Assembly (NCBI GenBank): GCA_900766635.1
Contig: CAAFWA010000167.1
Span: 1 to 6,167 of the forward strand
Source: an uncultured Acinetobacter sp.
GTDB taxonomy: Bacteria; Pseudomonadota; Gammaproteobacteria; Pseudomonadales; Moraxellaceae
DNA length: 6,167 nucleotides
Reading direction: 5' to 3'
Both the position numbers and the translations under genes were made by a program. Position 1 is the first letter of the stretch. Each line of letters begins with the position of its first letter. This document shows, piece by piece, positions 1 to 5,198 of this stretch. The notes under the pieces are model-generated. The model worked only from the letters and a program-made list of their open reading frames with translations. It did not search any database and was not told the DNA's origin.

Positions 1-530
1 ACTTGTGGGTAAATGAGATGCTCAAGTACATGTACACGTTGCGCTAAACTGTCTTCATTATCATGCGTGTGTACGCGCAATACACCTTGTGCCAAGGCTT
101 GACCCGCATCAAGCTCTGCGGTGACATAATGCACGGTACAGCCATGATACGCATCACCAGTACGTAACACACGTTGATGGGTATGCATACCTTTATAATG
201 TGGTAAAAGCGATGGATGAATGTTGATCATTTTTCCATGCCATTGCTCAACAAAGCCTGGCGTTAAAATGCGCATAAAGCCGGCTAAAATCACCAAATCC
301 ACATCCCAATCTAAAAGCTGCTGATGCATGGCTGCATCAAAAAGCTCACGTGTTGGATAGTGTCGATGTTCGATAATGGCCGTCGCAATATGAGCATTTT
401 GAGCCCGTTGCAAGGCATAAGCTTCAGGTTTATTCGAAATCACGCCCACAATTTGCCCTGAAAGATTGGCATCGATCAAGGCTTGTAAGTTAGACCCGCT
501 ACCTGAAACTAAAACGGCAATTTTAATCAT
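1..530 (-). CDS. purN: Phosphoribosylglycinamide formyltransferase PurN, 3' end cut by window edge
   Basis: Cytosolic enzyme of de novo purine synthesis that transfers a formyl group from 10-formyl-tetrahydrofolate to GAR, giving FGAR. I translated the minus strand from the ATG at 530-528 and read 176 residues without a stop before the left edge; E. coli PurN is about 212 residues, so roughly 35 C-terminal residues are missing. The N-terminus MIKIAVLVSGSGSNLQA contains the phosphate-binding SGSGSNL loop (residues 9-15). The formyl-transfer signature NIHPSLLP lies at 103-110, with the family's catalytic Asn and His at N103 and H105. The motif ELDAG places the conserved catalytic Asp at D141. 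The start lies 6 nt after the purM stop, so the two genes are almost certainly cotranscribed, purM first. No defect is visible in the part present. Confidence 0.96.
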   Translation of the reverse strand, partial: MIKIAVLVSGSGSNLQALIDANLSGQIVGVISNKPEAYALQRAQNAHIATAIIEHRHYPTRELFDAAMHQQLLDWDVDLVILAGFMRILTPGFVEQWHGKMINIHPSLLPHYKGMHTHQRVLRTGDAYHGCTVHYVTAELDAGQALAQGVLRVHTHDNEDSLAQRVHVLEHLIYPQ

Positions 531-536
531 TACAAA

Positions 537-1607
537 TTAAGCAAAAATCACGCGGATTTTTTCGTCAGCGCCTTCAACTGATTCAGCATTATCAACAATT
601 GAACCCATTTCCCATGCTTTTTCGCCAAGGTTATTAAGTAGTTCAACAGTTTTTTGTGCATCTTCAGCAGCAACCGCTAAGACCATACCCACGCCACAGT
701 TAAAGGTGCGGTACATTTCAAATTGTTCTACACCACCTTCGCGTTGTAGTAATTTGAATAATTCAGGCCATTCCCATGAACTTTCGTTGATGATCGCTTG
801 CGCACCATTTGGTAATACGCGTGGTAAGTTACCTGGTAAGCCGCCACCTGTAATGTGAGCCATAGCATGCACATCAACAGATTTAAGTAATTCAAGAATT
901 GGTTTAACGTAAATACGTGTTGGTTCCATTGCAGCATCTGCTAAAGGACGACCGTCAACCAATTGGTTTAAGTCTACGTTTTTCACGTCTAAGATTTTAC
1001 GAAGTAAAGAGTAACCGTTTGAATGTGCACCTGATGATGCCACACCAATTAATACGTCACCGGCTTTTACTTTAGAGCCATCAATGATTTTGCTTTGCTC
1101 AACGACACCCACACAAAAACCTGCAAGATCGTAGTCTTCGCCTTCATACATGCCTGGCATTTCAGCAGTTTCACCACCAACGAGTGCACAGCCTGCAAGC
1201 TCACAGCCTGCACCAATACCGGTTACAACGTTAGCTGCCACATCCACATTTAAGTGACCTGTTGCATAGTAATCAAGGAAGAATAACGGCTCAGCACCGC
1301 AGACAAGAAGGTCGTTAACACACATTGCCACCAAGTCCTGACCAATGGTGTCATGACGGTTTAAATTGAGGGCCAAACGTAATTTTGTACCAACACCATC
1401 TGTGCCTGATACGAGAACAGGTTCTTCATAACCTTTAGGAATTTTACAAAGTGCGCCGAAGCCACCAAGGCCTCCCATCACTTCTGGACGTGATGTGCGT
1501 TTTGCGACTGATTTGATACGATCGACTAACGCGTCGCCCGCTTCAATGTCGACACCTGCGTCTTTGTAGCTTAAACCGGTGTTTGGGGTAGAAGTTGAGT
1601 TGCTCAT
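537..1607 (-). CDS. purM: Phosphoribosylformylglycinamidine cyclo-ligase (AIR synthetase) PurM
   Basis: Cytosolic enzyme that closes the imidazole ring in purine synthesis: FGAM plus ATP gives AIR, ADP and phosphate. It has 356 residues, about ten more than E. coli PurM, the excess being a Ser/Thr-rich N-terminus. Family signatures appear in order: [12 protein letters not shown] (65-76, ATP/phosphate loop), [10 protein letters not shown] (91-100), FLDYYATG (110-117), [11 protein letters not shown] (144-154), [11 protein letters not shown] (191-201), [13 protein letters not shown] (251-263) and FNCGVGM (302-308). The ATG at 1607 is supported by a GGAGA ribosome site at 1620-1616, 8 nt upstream. 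The gene is followed by purN after 6 nt and is divergent from the perM-like gene across 134 bp that contain a perfect -10 box. The open frame is intact and full length. Confidence 0.98.
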   Translation of the reverse strand: MSNSTSTPNTGLSYKDAGVDIEAGDALVDRIKSVAKRTSRPEVMGGLGGFGALCKIPKGYEEPVLVSGTDGVGTKLRLALNLNRHDTIGQDLVAMCVNDLLVCGAEPLFFLDYYATGHLNVDVAANVVTGIGAGCELAGCALVGGETAEMPGMYEGEDYDLAGFCVGVVEQSKIIDGSKVKAGDVLIGVASSGAHSNGYSLLRKILDVKNVDLNQLVDGRPLADAAMEPTRIYVKPILELLKSVDVHAMAHITGGGLPGNLPRVLPNGAQAIINESSWEWPELFKLLQREGGVEQFEMYRTFNCGVGMVLAVAAEDAQKTVELLNNLGEKAWEMGSIVDNAESVEGADEKIRVIFA

Positions 1608-1634
1608 AATTGAAGTCTCCGCATTCGCGCGGCG

Positions 1635-1640
1635 ATTATA
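1635..1640 (-). promoter_or_regulatory. Probable -10 box of the purM-purN promoter
   Basis: On the minus strand the hexamer is a perfect TATAAT, 27 nt before the purM ATG. This predicts a transcription start near 1628 and a 5' leader of about 20 nt that just accommodates the GGAGA ribosome site. At the usual 16-18 nt distance I see no good TTGACA match, only A-rich sequence, so the promoter may depend on an activator or be of moderate strength. No purine riboswitch fits into so short a leader. Confidence 0.55.
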
Positions 1641-1689
1641 ACCTGAATATACGAAACTCTTATGTTATTTATGGGCCAAAATGCTATCT

Positions 1690-1715
1690 TTATGAAAATA
1701 TTTTACGTTTCATAA
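1690..1715. repeat. 8-bp inverted repeat in the purM/perM divergent region
   Basis: TTATGAAA (1690-1697) and TTTCATAA (1708-1715) are exact reverse complements separated by 10 nt, so the arm centres are 18 bp apart. The repeat ends 26 nt before the perM-like ATG. It could be a dimeric-regulator operator or a weak A/T-rich hairpin in the 5' leader. No T-run follows, so it does not look like a terminator. Confidence 0.4.
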
Positions 1716-1730
1716 GCGATAACAAGGAAA

Positions 1731-1734
1731 AAGG
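1731..1734 (+). promoter_or_regulatory. Ribosome binding site that sets the perM-like start
   Basis: AAGG at 1731-1734 lies 7 nt before the ATG at 1742, with a second AAGGA at 1724-1728. This purine-rich stretch supports the ATG at 1742 over the upstream in-frame TTG at 1610, which would overlap the purM leader and add 44 residues unlike the membrane protein family. Confidence 0.7.
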
Positions 1735-1741
1735 CGAAATT

Positions 1742-2962
1742 ATGGGTGACAAAACCTTGCGTCGTATCTTTATATTGGCAGGCATTGCCCTCTTTGTTTG
1801 GATTTTATATTTATTAAAACCTGTGGTCATCCCGTTTGTGGGTGCATTTTTAATTGCTTATTTATTTAGTCCTTTAGTGGATAAACTGCATGATTACGGT
1901 TTGCCGCGTTGGTTGTCGATCACCTGTGTTTTTGTCGGGATTGCTATCTTTGTCACCTTGGCAATTTGGTACTTGGTGCCGATCATTTGGGATCAGTTAA
2001 AATACGCACGAGACAGTTTGCCTTTAGGCATTCAGTGGATTAACGATAAATTTTTGCCTTGGGTGTCGCAGACTTTCAATGTCGATCAAATGGAAATTGA
2101 TACGCAGCAATTCTCCACTGTGGTGATGGACTATGTACAAACCAATTATAGTGCAGATAGTGTGCAGGCGATGGCGATGCGCTTAGCACAATCGGGCTTA
2201 AACTTTATTCAAATTGGCGGTACGGTGGTCTTGATCCCAATTATTGCCTTTTATTTCCTACTCGATTGGGAACGTATGCTCGATGGTTTACGTCGTTTAA
2301 TCCCACGCCGCTATGAACAAGGCACCTTACATGTGGTCGGTGAATGTCACAGTGTACTCGGTGCTTTTGTCAAAGGGCAGCTGTTGGTGATGGTCCTACT
2401 TGGTGTGGTCTATGCTGTCGGCTTACAAATTATTGGTTTAGAAGTCGGTTTAATTATTGGGATGATTGCAGGCTTATCGAGCATCATTCCATATTTAGGT
2501 TTTGCAGTGGGTATTATTGCGGCTGTAGTAGCAAGCCTATTCCAATTTGGTTTAGATTGGATGCAATTGGCTTTGGTACTCATGGTCTTTATGGTGGGTC
2601 AAGCGATTGAGGGCTATGTATTACAGCCATTTTTACTCGGGGATAAAATTGGTTTATCACCAGTGGCAGTCGTATTTGCAGTCTTGGCTGGGGCACAATT
2701 GGCCGGTTTTTTAGGTATGTTAATTGCGCTGCCTGTAGCGGCAGTGATTGTGGTACTATTACGCCATCTGCGTGATTTTTATCAAAATACGCAGCTGTAC
2801 CGCGCACCTGCTCAAGTGGTGATTCATACTACCCAAGATGCTTCGGTGAATATGGTCACACAAGCGGTCGATATTCATGTAGAAATGAAAAATCCTGAGC
2901 TAAAAACACAGCAACAGCATGAAAAATCGAGTAAGATGGATTCACCTGACAATAACATGTAA
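1742..2962 (+). CDS. AI-2E family (PerM-like) inner-membrane transporter
   Basis: Polytopic inner-membrane protein of the AI-2E/PerM family (406 residues from the chosen ATG; family members are usually about 340-380). Hydrophobic stretches lie near residues 8-46 (two segments), 57-82, 152-175, 205-233, 236-264, 273-290 and 303-342 (two segments). A soluble loop at about 83-150 separates the N-terminal segments from the rest, as is typical. Family motifs seen are YFLLDW (171-176), SIIPYLG (247-253), GYVLQPFLLG (291-300) and GFLGMLIALPVAAV (322-335). Substrates differ within the family (AI-2 export, ion exchange, permease), so none can be assigned here. After the last membrane segment, a 60-residue hydrophilic Gln/Lys-rich tail extends to the stop. 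hda starts 22 nt downstream, giving a likely two-gene operon. The start is fixed by a good ribosome site. Confidence 0.9.
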   Translation: MGDKTLRRIFILAGIALFVWILYLLKPVVIPFVGAFLIAYLFSPLVDKLHDYGLPRWLSITCVFVGIAIFVTLAIWYLVPIIWDQLKYARDSLPLGIQWINDKFLPWVSQTFNVDQMEIDTQQFSTVVMDYVQTNYSADSVQAMAMRLAQSGLNFIQIGGTVVLIPIIAFYFLLDWERMLDGLRRLIPRRYEQGTLHVVGECHSVLGAFVKGQLLVMVLLGVVYAVGLQIIGLEVGLIIGMIAGLSSIIPYLGFAVGIIAAVVASLFQFGLDWMQLALVLMVFMVGQAIEGYVLQPFLLGDKIGLSPVAVVFAVLAGAQLAGFLGMLIALPVAAVIVVLLRHLRDFYQNTQLYRAPAQVVIHTTQDASVNMVTQAVDIHVEMKNPELKTQQQHEKSSKMDSPDNNM

Positions 2963-2984
2963 GTGAAAAGGCTATACGATCTAT

Positions 2985-3695
2985 ATGCGCCAACTGCAAC
3001 TTGATATTGAACCTCAACTTGACGCTCGAATTAGTGATTTTTCGGGTCCGGGATGGGGCCATGTCATTGATGCAGTTCGTCAGTTGCATGCAGGTTTAAT
3101 GAGCCGTTTTTATGTCTATGGGGGAGCAGGGACAGGTAAAAGCCATCTGCTCTCTGCGATTTGTGATTCGTATTTAGATGTCGGTAAATCTGCAATACAA
3201 GTGTCTTTACTTGAACTGTTAGATGCACCTACAGAAGCGATTACTTCACTTGAGCGTTATGATTTGGTCGCACTTGATGATATAGAAGCGATTAGTGGTG
3301 TACCACATTGGCAAAAGGCTGTTTTTCATTTAATTAATTATAATAATGAAGAGGGCGGTCAATTGGTATTTTCTTCGCGTATGGCACCGATTGAACTAAA
3401 ACTTGAATTACCCGATTTACAATCGCGGTTAACCCAAGCCGTGAGTGTACGTGTACCTAATGGTAGTTTGTATGCAGATCGCTATGCGTTAGTACATTCG
3501 GTGCTAGACCGTCGTGGCATTCATATCGATCAGCAAATTATTGACTACTTGCTCACCCATGGCCCACATCAAGCAGCCATTTTACTACAAAGTTTAGAAC
3601 AGTTAATTCAACTGCTTAAAGGTGAAAAAACCAAATTAAGTGGCGCGATGTTAAGACAAATTTTTGCGTTAATTGATGAGTATCATCAAGAATAA
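2985..3695 (+). CDS. hda: DnaA regulatory inactivator Hda
   Basis: AAA+ protein related to the DnaA ATPase domain. In the known system, Hda binds the sliding clamp behind the replication fork and stimulates ATP hydrolysis by DnaA, preventing re-initiation. It has 236 residues (E. coli 233). The N-terminal QLQLDI (3-8) matches the position and pattern of the clamp-binding QL-x-L-P motif. Walker A GGAGTGKS is at 46-53, Walker B LVALDD at 94-99, a sensor-1-like VFSSR at 128-132, and LPDLQSRL (142-149) carries R148 in the place of the box VII arginine finger. The C-terminal lid segment (about 187-205) has no arginine where sensor II is expected. Start ATG at 2985: AAAAGG lies 13 nt upstream, rather far, and translation may be coupled to the gene ahead. 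It ends in a strong hairpin terminator. DnaA itself is excluded by the absence of the DNA-binding domain. Confidence 0.93.
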   Translation: MRQLQLDIEPQLDARISDFSGPGWGHVIDAVRQLHAGLMSRFYVYGGAGTGKSHLLSAICDSYLDVGKSAIQVSLLELLDAPTEAITSLERYDLVALDDIEAISGVPHWQKAVFHLINYNNEEGGQLVFSSRMAPIELKLELPDLQSRLTQAVSVRVPNGSLYADRYALVHSVLDRRGIHIDQQIIDYLLTHGPHQAAILLQSLEQLIQLLKGEKTKLSGAMLRQIFALIDEYHQE

Positions 3696-3722
3696 AAAAA
3701 GCCTCAAATGAGGCTTATTTTT
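3694..3722. terminator. Bidirectional intrinsic terminator between hda and the sigma operon
   Basis: A 7-bp stem AAGCCTC (3699-3705) / GAGGCTT (3710-3716) encloses an AAAT tetraloop. It is followed on the plus strand by ATTTTTA and preceded by A7, which becomes T7 on the minus strand. It can therefore stop transcription from hda and from the convergent DUF3106-type gene. Only 25 nt separate the two stop codons, and both overlap the flanking A/T runs. Confidence 0.9.
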
Positions 3723-4122
3723 ATGGCGAAGTATCATTGACTTGGCTGTATTTTAAAATATATTCCTGACGAATGGCACTGCGCTCTTCGGGTGGGGAAT
3801 CTGCTAAACGTTGCCCAAGTTCACGCCGCTCAGTGCTGCTCATTTTTTGCCACGCTTCACGCATTTTTTGTTTTTCTTGTTCAGGCAATTGGGTGAACCA
3901 ATCAATACGCTGCTGCAAACGCTGACTTTGCTGTTCAGGTAACTCTTTTAGGCTTTGGTAACGTTGAATGGCAACTAATTGCTCAGCCTCACTCATATTT
4001 TCCCAACTCTCAACTTGACTATTGGCATCTTTACTTAATAACCAAAAGCGTTCAAAGCCTGCGAAACTGGTTTGTAAAAAACCAATCGCACATAGCGCTA
4101 AAGTCAATTTTTTAGCGACCAT
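3721..4122 (-). CDS. Predicted secreted DUF3106-type helical protein
   Basis: 133 residues from the ATG at 4122. The N-terminus has two lysines (4-5), a hydrophobic core (about 6-17) and SFA before G22, a plausible Sec signal peptide with cleavage near A21, so a periplasmic location is likely. The mature part is charged, Gln-rich and mostly helical. It repeats a short unit beginning [M/L/S][S/P]xxE/Q at residues 43, 61, 79, 94 and 109, with W40, W75 and W91 as spaced aromatics. I assign it to DUF3106 (PF11304) from memory of that pattern; the family has no established function. An upstream in-frame GTG at 4140 would give 139 residues, but the ATG has GAGGTG at 4131-4126 just ahead and puts the lysines at the expected place in the signal peptide. 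It is the last gene of the sigma operon, overlapping the preceding gene by 11 nt. Confidence 0.8.
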   Translation of the reverse strand: MVAKKLTLALCAIGFLQTSFAGFERFWLLSKDANSQVESWENMSEAEQLVAIQRYQSLKELPEQQSQRLQQRIDWFTQLPEQEKQKMREAWQKMSSTERRELGQRLADSPPEERSAIRQEYILKYSQVNDTSP

Positions 4123-4432
4123 GTACACCTCGATCTTCACCTAACACCAAAAGCATATCTAAATCGTCAACCATTTGTGGTGACAACTTCGTTGAAGCTG
4201 ATACCTGTTCAATGTTGGGCTCAGTTAAATGATTGGATTGCGGTAAAATCGCAATTCCTGTAATGGCAGCGGCCAAAGCAAAGCCTGACATTTTCCATAA
4301 GCCATAACGGGAATTTTTTTTCTTTTCAATGTGGTCCAAGACCTGATCAATCACTTGGGCTTGATCGTGTGGACGATGGGCCAAGTGGTCGAGTTTGGAA
4401 GTGACTTGTTTTAAGTAATCATCATGTTTCAT
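4112..4432 (-). CDS. Small single-pass membrane protein, candidate anti-sigma factor (DUF3619-like)
   Basis: 106 residues. A polar, charged N-terminal part (1-45) with probable helices is followed by one hydrophobic segment (about 46-64, WKMSGFALAAAITGIAILPQ) and a roughly 40-residue acidic C-terminus ending in a DDLDMLLVLGED stretch. The Lys-rich KKK at 37-39 before the segment predicts N-in, C-out topology. The ATG at 4432 overlaps the sigma stop (ATGA) and has its own strong GGAGGG at 4446-4441, 8 nt upstream. Position, size and topology fit an anti-sigma factor. It lacks the HxxxCxxC zinc motif of ZAS proteins (no cysteine in the cytoplasmic part) and I cannot recognise an RseA domain. 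From memory, betaproteobacteria have a similar gene order with DUF3619 at this place, and the C-terminus resembles it loosely. The function is inferred from context only. Confidence 0.72.
   Translation of the reverse strand: MKHDDYLKQVTSKLDHLAHRPHDQAQVIDQVLDHIEKKKNSRYGLWKMSGFALAAAITGIAILPQSNHLTEPNIEQVSASTKLSPQMVDDLDMLLVLGEDRGVHGR
4126..4131 (-). promoter_or_regulatory. Ribosome binding site selecting the ATG at 4122
   Basis: GAGGTG on the minus strand places AGG 5 nt before the ATG at 4122. The rival GTG at 4140 has no comparable purine run ahead of it. The site lies inside the last codons of the preceding gene, consistent with coupled translation. Confidence 0.6.
4314..4321. repeat. Homopolymer of eight (A8 on the coding strand) in the candidate anti-sigma gene
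   Basis: The tract encodes part of KKKN (37-40), just before the membrane segment. Reading the alternative frames, either a lost or an added base replaces the transmembrane helix with unrelated sequence and stops around 30 codons later. It may be no more than A-rich lysine coding in a low-GC genome. Confidence 0.5.
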
Positions 4433-5064
4433 GTTGATGACCCTCCCAGATGTGGATTTAAATGTGCGAGTGTGGCGCGAAGCCCTTGAATCGCACGGTG
4501 ATAATGAGTTTTTACGCTACCCTCAGAACAATTCATAATTTGGGCAGTGGTTTGTGTATCAAAGCCTTCCCACGCACGCAGCATAAACGCTTGTTGTTGC
4601 CGCAACGGCAATTGCGCAATGGCGGCTTGAATTTCCTCAGCAGTCACGGCCTGATCTAAAAAATCAACAGGGTTAATGGCAGTTTCATCTACCATATCCT
4701 GAAGTTCTATATCTTCATCGTCTAAGCTGATTTTTTTAAAAAAAGAAAAAGGATTGGAGCGGCGCATTTCGCGGCGACGCCAATCTTGTAATTTGTGATT
4801 TAAAATGGTGTAAAACAGGGGATACCATTGTTCGGTAGGACGATCACGATAAGCGTTATGTAGCGCAATAAAGGCTTCTTGCACTAAGTCCATTGCAATC
4901 CCATGTTGACCTTGGGTGGCACTTTCCATCATCACTAACGCGCGCCCTGTCACGTCTTGCATAAAAACTTTAAGACGTTGCTCGGCAGTACGTTTTAACA
5001 AACGCACATCTTGGCTTTGAGACTGTTGCGGTGCTACATCCATAGAGATGGAAAATCCTGTCAT
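4429..5064 (-). CDS. ECF-like RNA polymerase sigma factor
   Basis: 211-residue sigma-70-family protein with only regions 2 and 4, as in ECF sigma factors; it would direct RNA polymerase to a dedicated promoter set. Region 2 spans about 33-102, with the core-binding DLVQEAFIALH (59-69) and a basic WRRREMRR (95-102) at the promoter-melting end. An acidic linker (about 113-135) follows. Region 4 spans about 142-199, with QLPLRQQQAFMLR (151-163) and the helix-turn-helix TTAQIMNCSEGSVKTHYHRA (172-191). The pattern DRPTEQW...LFYTILNHKLQDW resembles the sigma factors that precede DUF3619/DUF3106 genes in betaproteobacteria (from memory). The start ATG at 5064 has a weak TGGGGA 5 nt ahead; an alternative ATG at residue 8 has no ribosome site. 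It is first in a three-gene operon with overlapping reading frames. A T7A7 tract lies in the linker. Confidence 0.9.
   Translation of the reverse strand: MTGFSISMDVAPQQSQSQDVRLLKRTAEQRLKVFMQDVTGRALVMMESATQGQHGIAMDLVQEAFIALHNAYRDRPTEQWYPLFYTILNHKLQDWRRREMRRSNPFSFFKKISLDDEDIELQDMVDETAINPVDFLDQAVTAEEIQAAIAQLPLRQQQAFMLRAWEGFDTQTTAQIMNCSEGSVKTHYHRAIQGLRATLAHLNPHLGGSST
4731..4744. repeat. T7A7 homopolymer pair inside the sigma gene
   Basis: Seven T followed by seven A, then G and five more A on the plus strand. In the gene it encodes the FFKK part of the linker between regions 2 and 4. I worked out the reading frames: one base lost from either run reaches TAG within about five codons. One extra T gives TAA at once, and one extra A gives TGA within about seven codons. 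Every single-base slip therefore removes region 4. Confidence 0.6.
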
Positions 5065-5198
5065 TGGATCCCCAGCATTATTTCCATTGTCATAGTGCTA
5101 TAACGTTAGAAATAATGCGTTGGTTGACAATGCAATTATTATTTTTCTAGTTTAGCTGACATCTTGAACTTTAAAAGCATGCTTTTTGAGTCAAAACG
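5065..5198. other. Non-coding gap between the RNA methyltransferase and sigma genes
   Basis: 134 bp, A/T-rich, with no convincing reading frame. It must contain the sigma operon promoter unless transcription reads through from the methyltransferase. The best candidate I see on the minus strand is TTGACT (5194-5189) with TAAAGT after a short 15-nt spacer, which is weak. No ECF-type GGAAC -35 element stands at a useful distance from the sigma start. Besides this the gap holds only the palindrome at 5173-5186. Confidence 0.5.
5173..5186. repeat. 14-bp perfect palindrome AAAAGCATGCTTTT
   Basis: A perfect dyad 12 bp after the RNA methyltransferase stop and about 110 bp before the sigma start. As RNA it could fold only a 5-bp AAAAG/CTTTT stem with a CATG loop, a poor terminator with no long T-run on the minus strand. 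As DNA it could be an operator, and it lies in the spacer of the weak candidate sigma promoter. Confidence 0.35.

Noticed and set aside
728..937. Open frame of 69 codons within purM, same strand, other frame
   Set aside because: It lies wholly inside a clearly identified purM and its product resembles nothing I know.
1610..1741. In-frame TTG start for the PerM-like gene at 1610, adding 44 residues
   Set aside because: The extension lacks a ribosome site, overlaps the purM promoter and leader, and reads as unrelated sequence, while the ATG at 1742 has AAGG 7 nt ahead.
2344..2610. Open frame of 88 codons on the plus strand inside the PerM-like gene
   Set aside because: It is a shifted frame of a well-recognised membrane protein, with Cys/Trp/Arg-rich composition and no family likeness.
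1742..2962. Quorum-sensing role (AI-2 export) implied by the family name
   Set aside because: No AI-2 synthesis or uptake gene is in the window and the family includes proteins with other substrates, so the name alone is not evidence.
2589..3089. Two minus-strand open frames (2589-2807 and 2856-3089) antisense to the PerM-like and hda genes
   Set aside because: Both are antisense to conserved coding sequence, lack ribosome sites and have shadow-like composition.
4123..4140. GTG start for the DUF3106-type gene at 4140
   Set aside because: It would put six extra residues (MKIEVY) before the signal peptide and has no ribosome site. The ATG at 4122 has GAGGTG and gives a normal lysine-led signal peptide.
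4462..4659. Plus-strand open frame antisense to the region 4 part of the sigma gene
   Set aside because: It is antisense to a conserved sigma domain and has no own promoter or ribosome site that I can see.
5124..5129. Perfect TTGACA on the plus strand in the gap before the sigma gene
   Set aside because: The sequence 16-18 nt downstream has no better than a three-of-six match to TATAAT, and no plus-strand gene follows, so it is probably chance.
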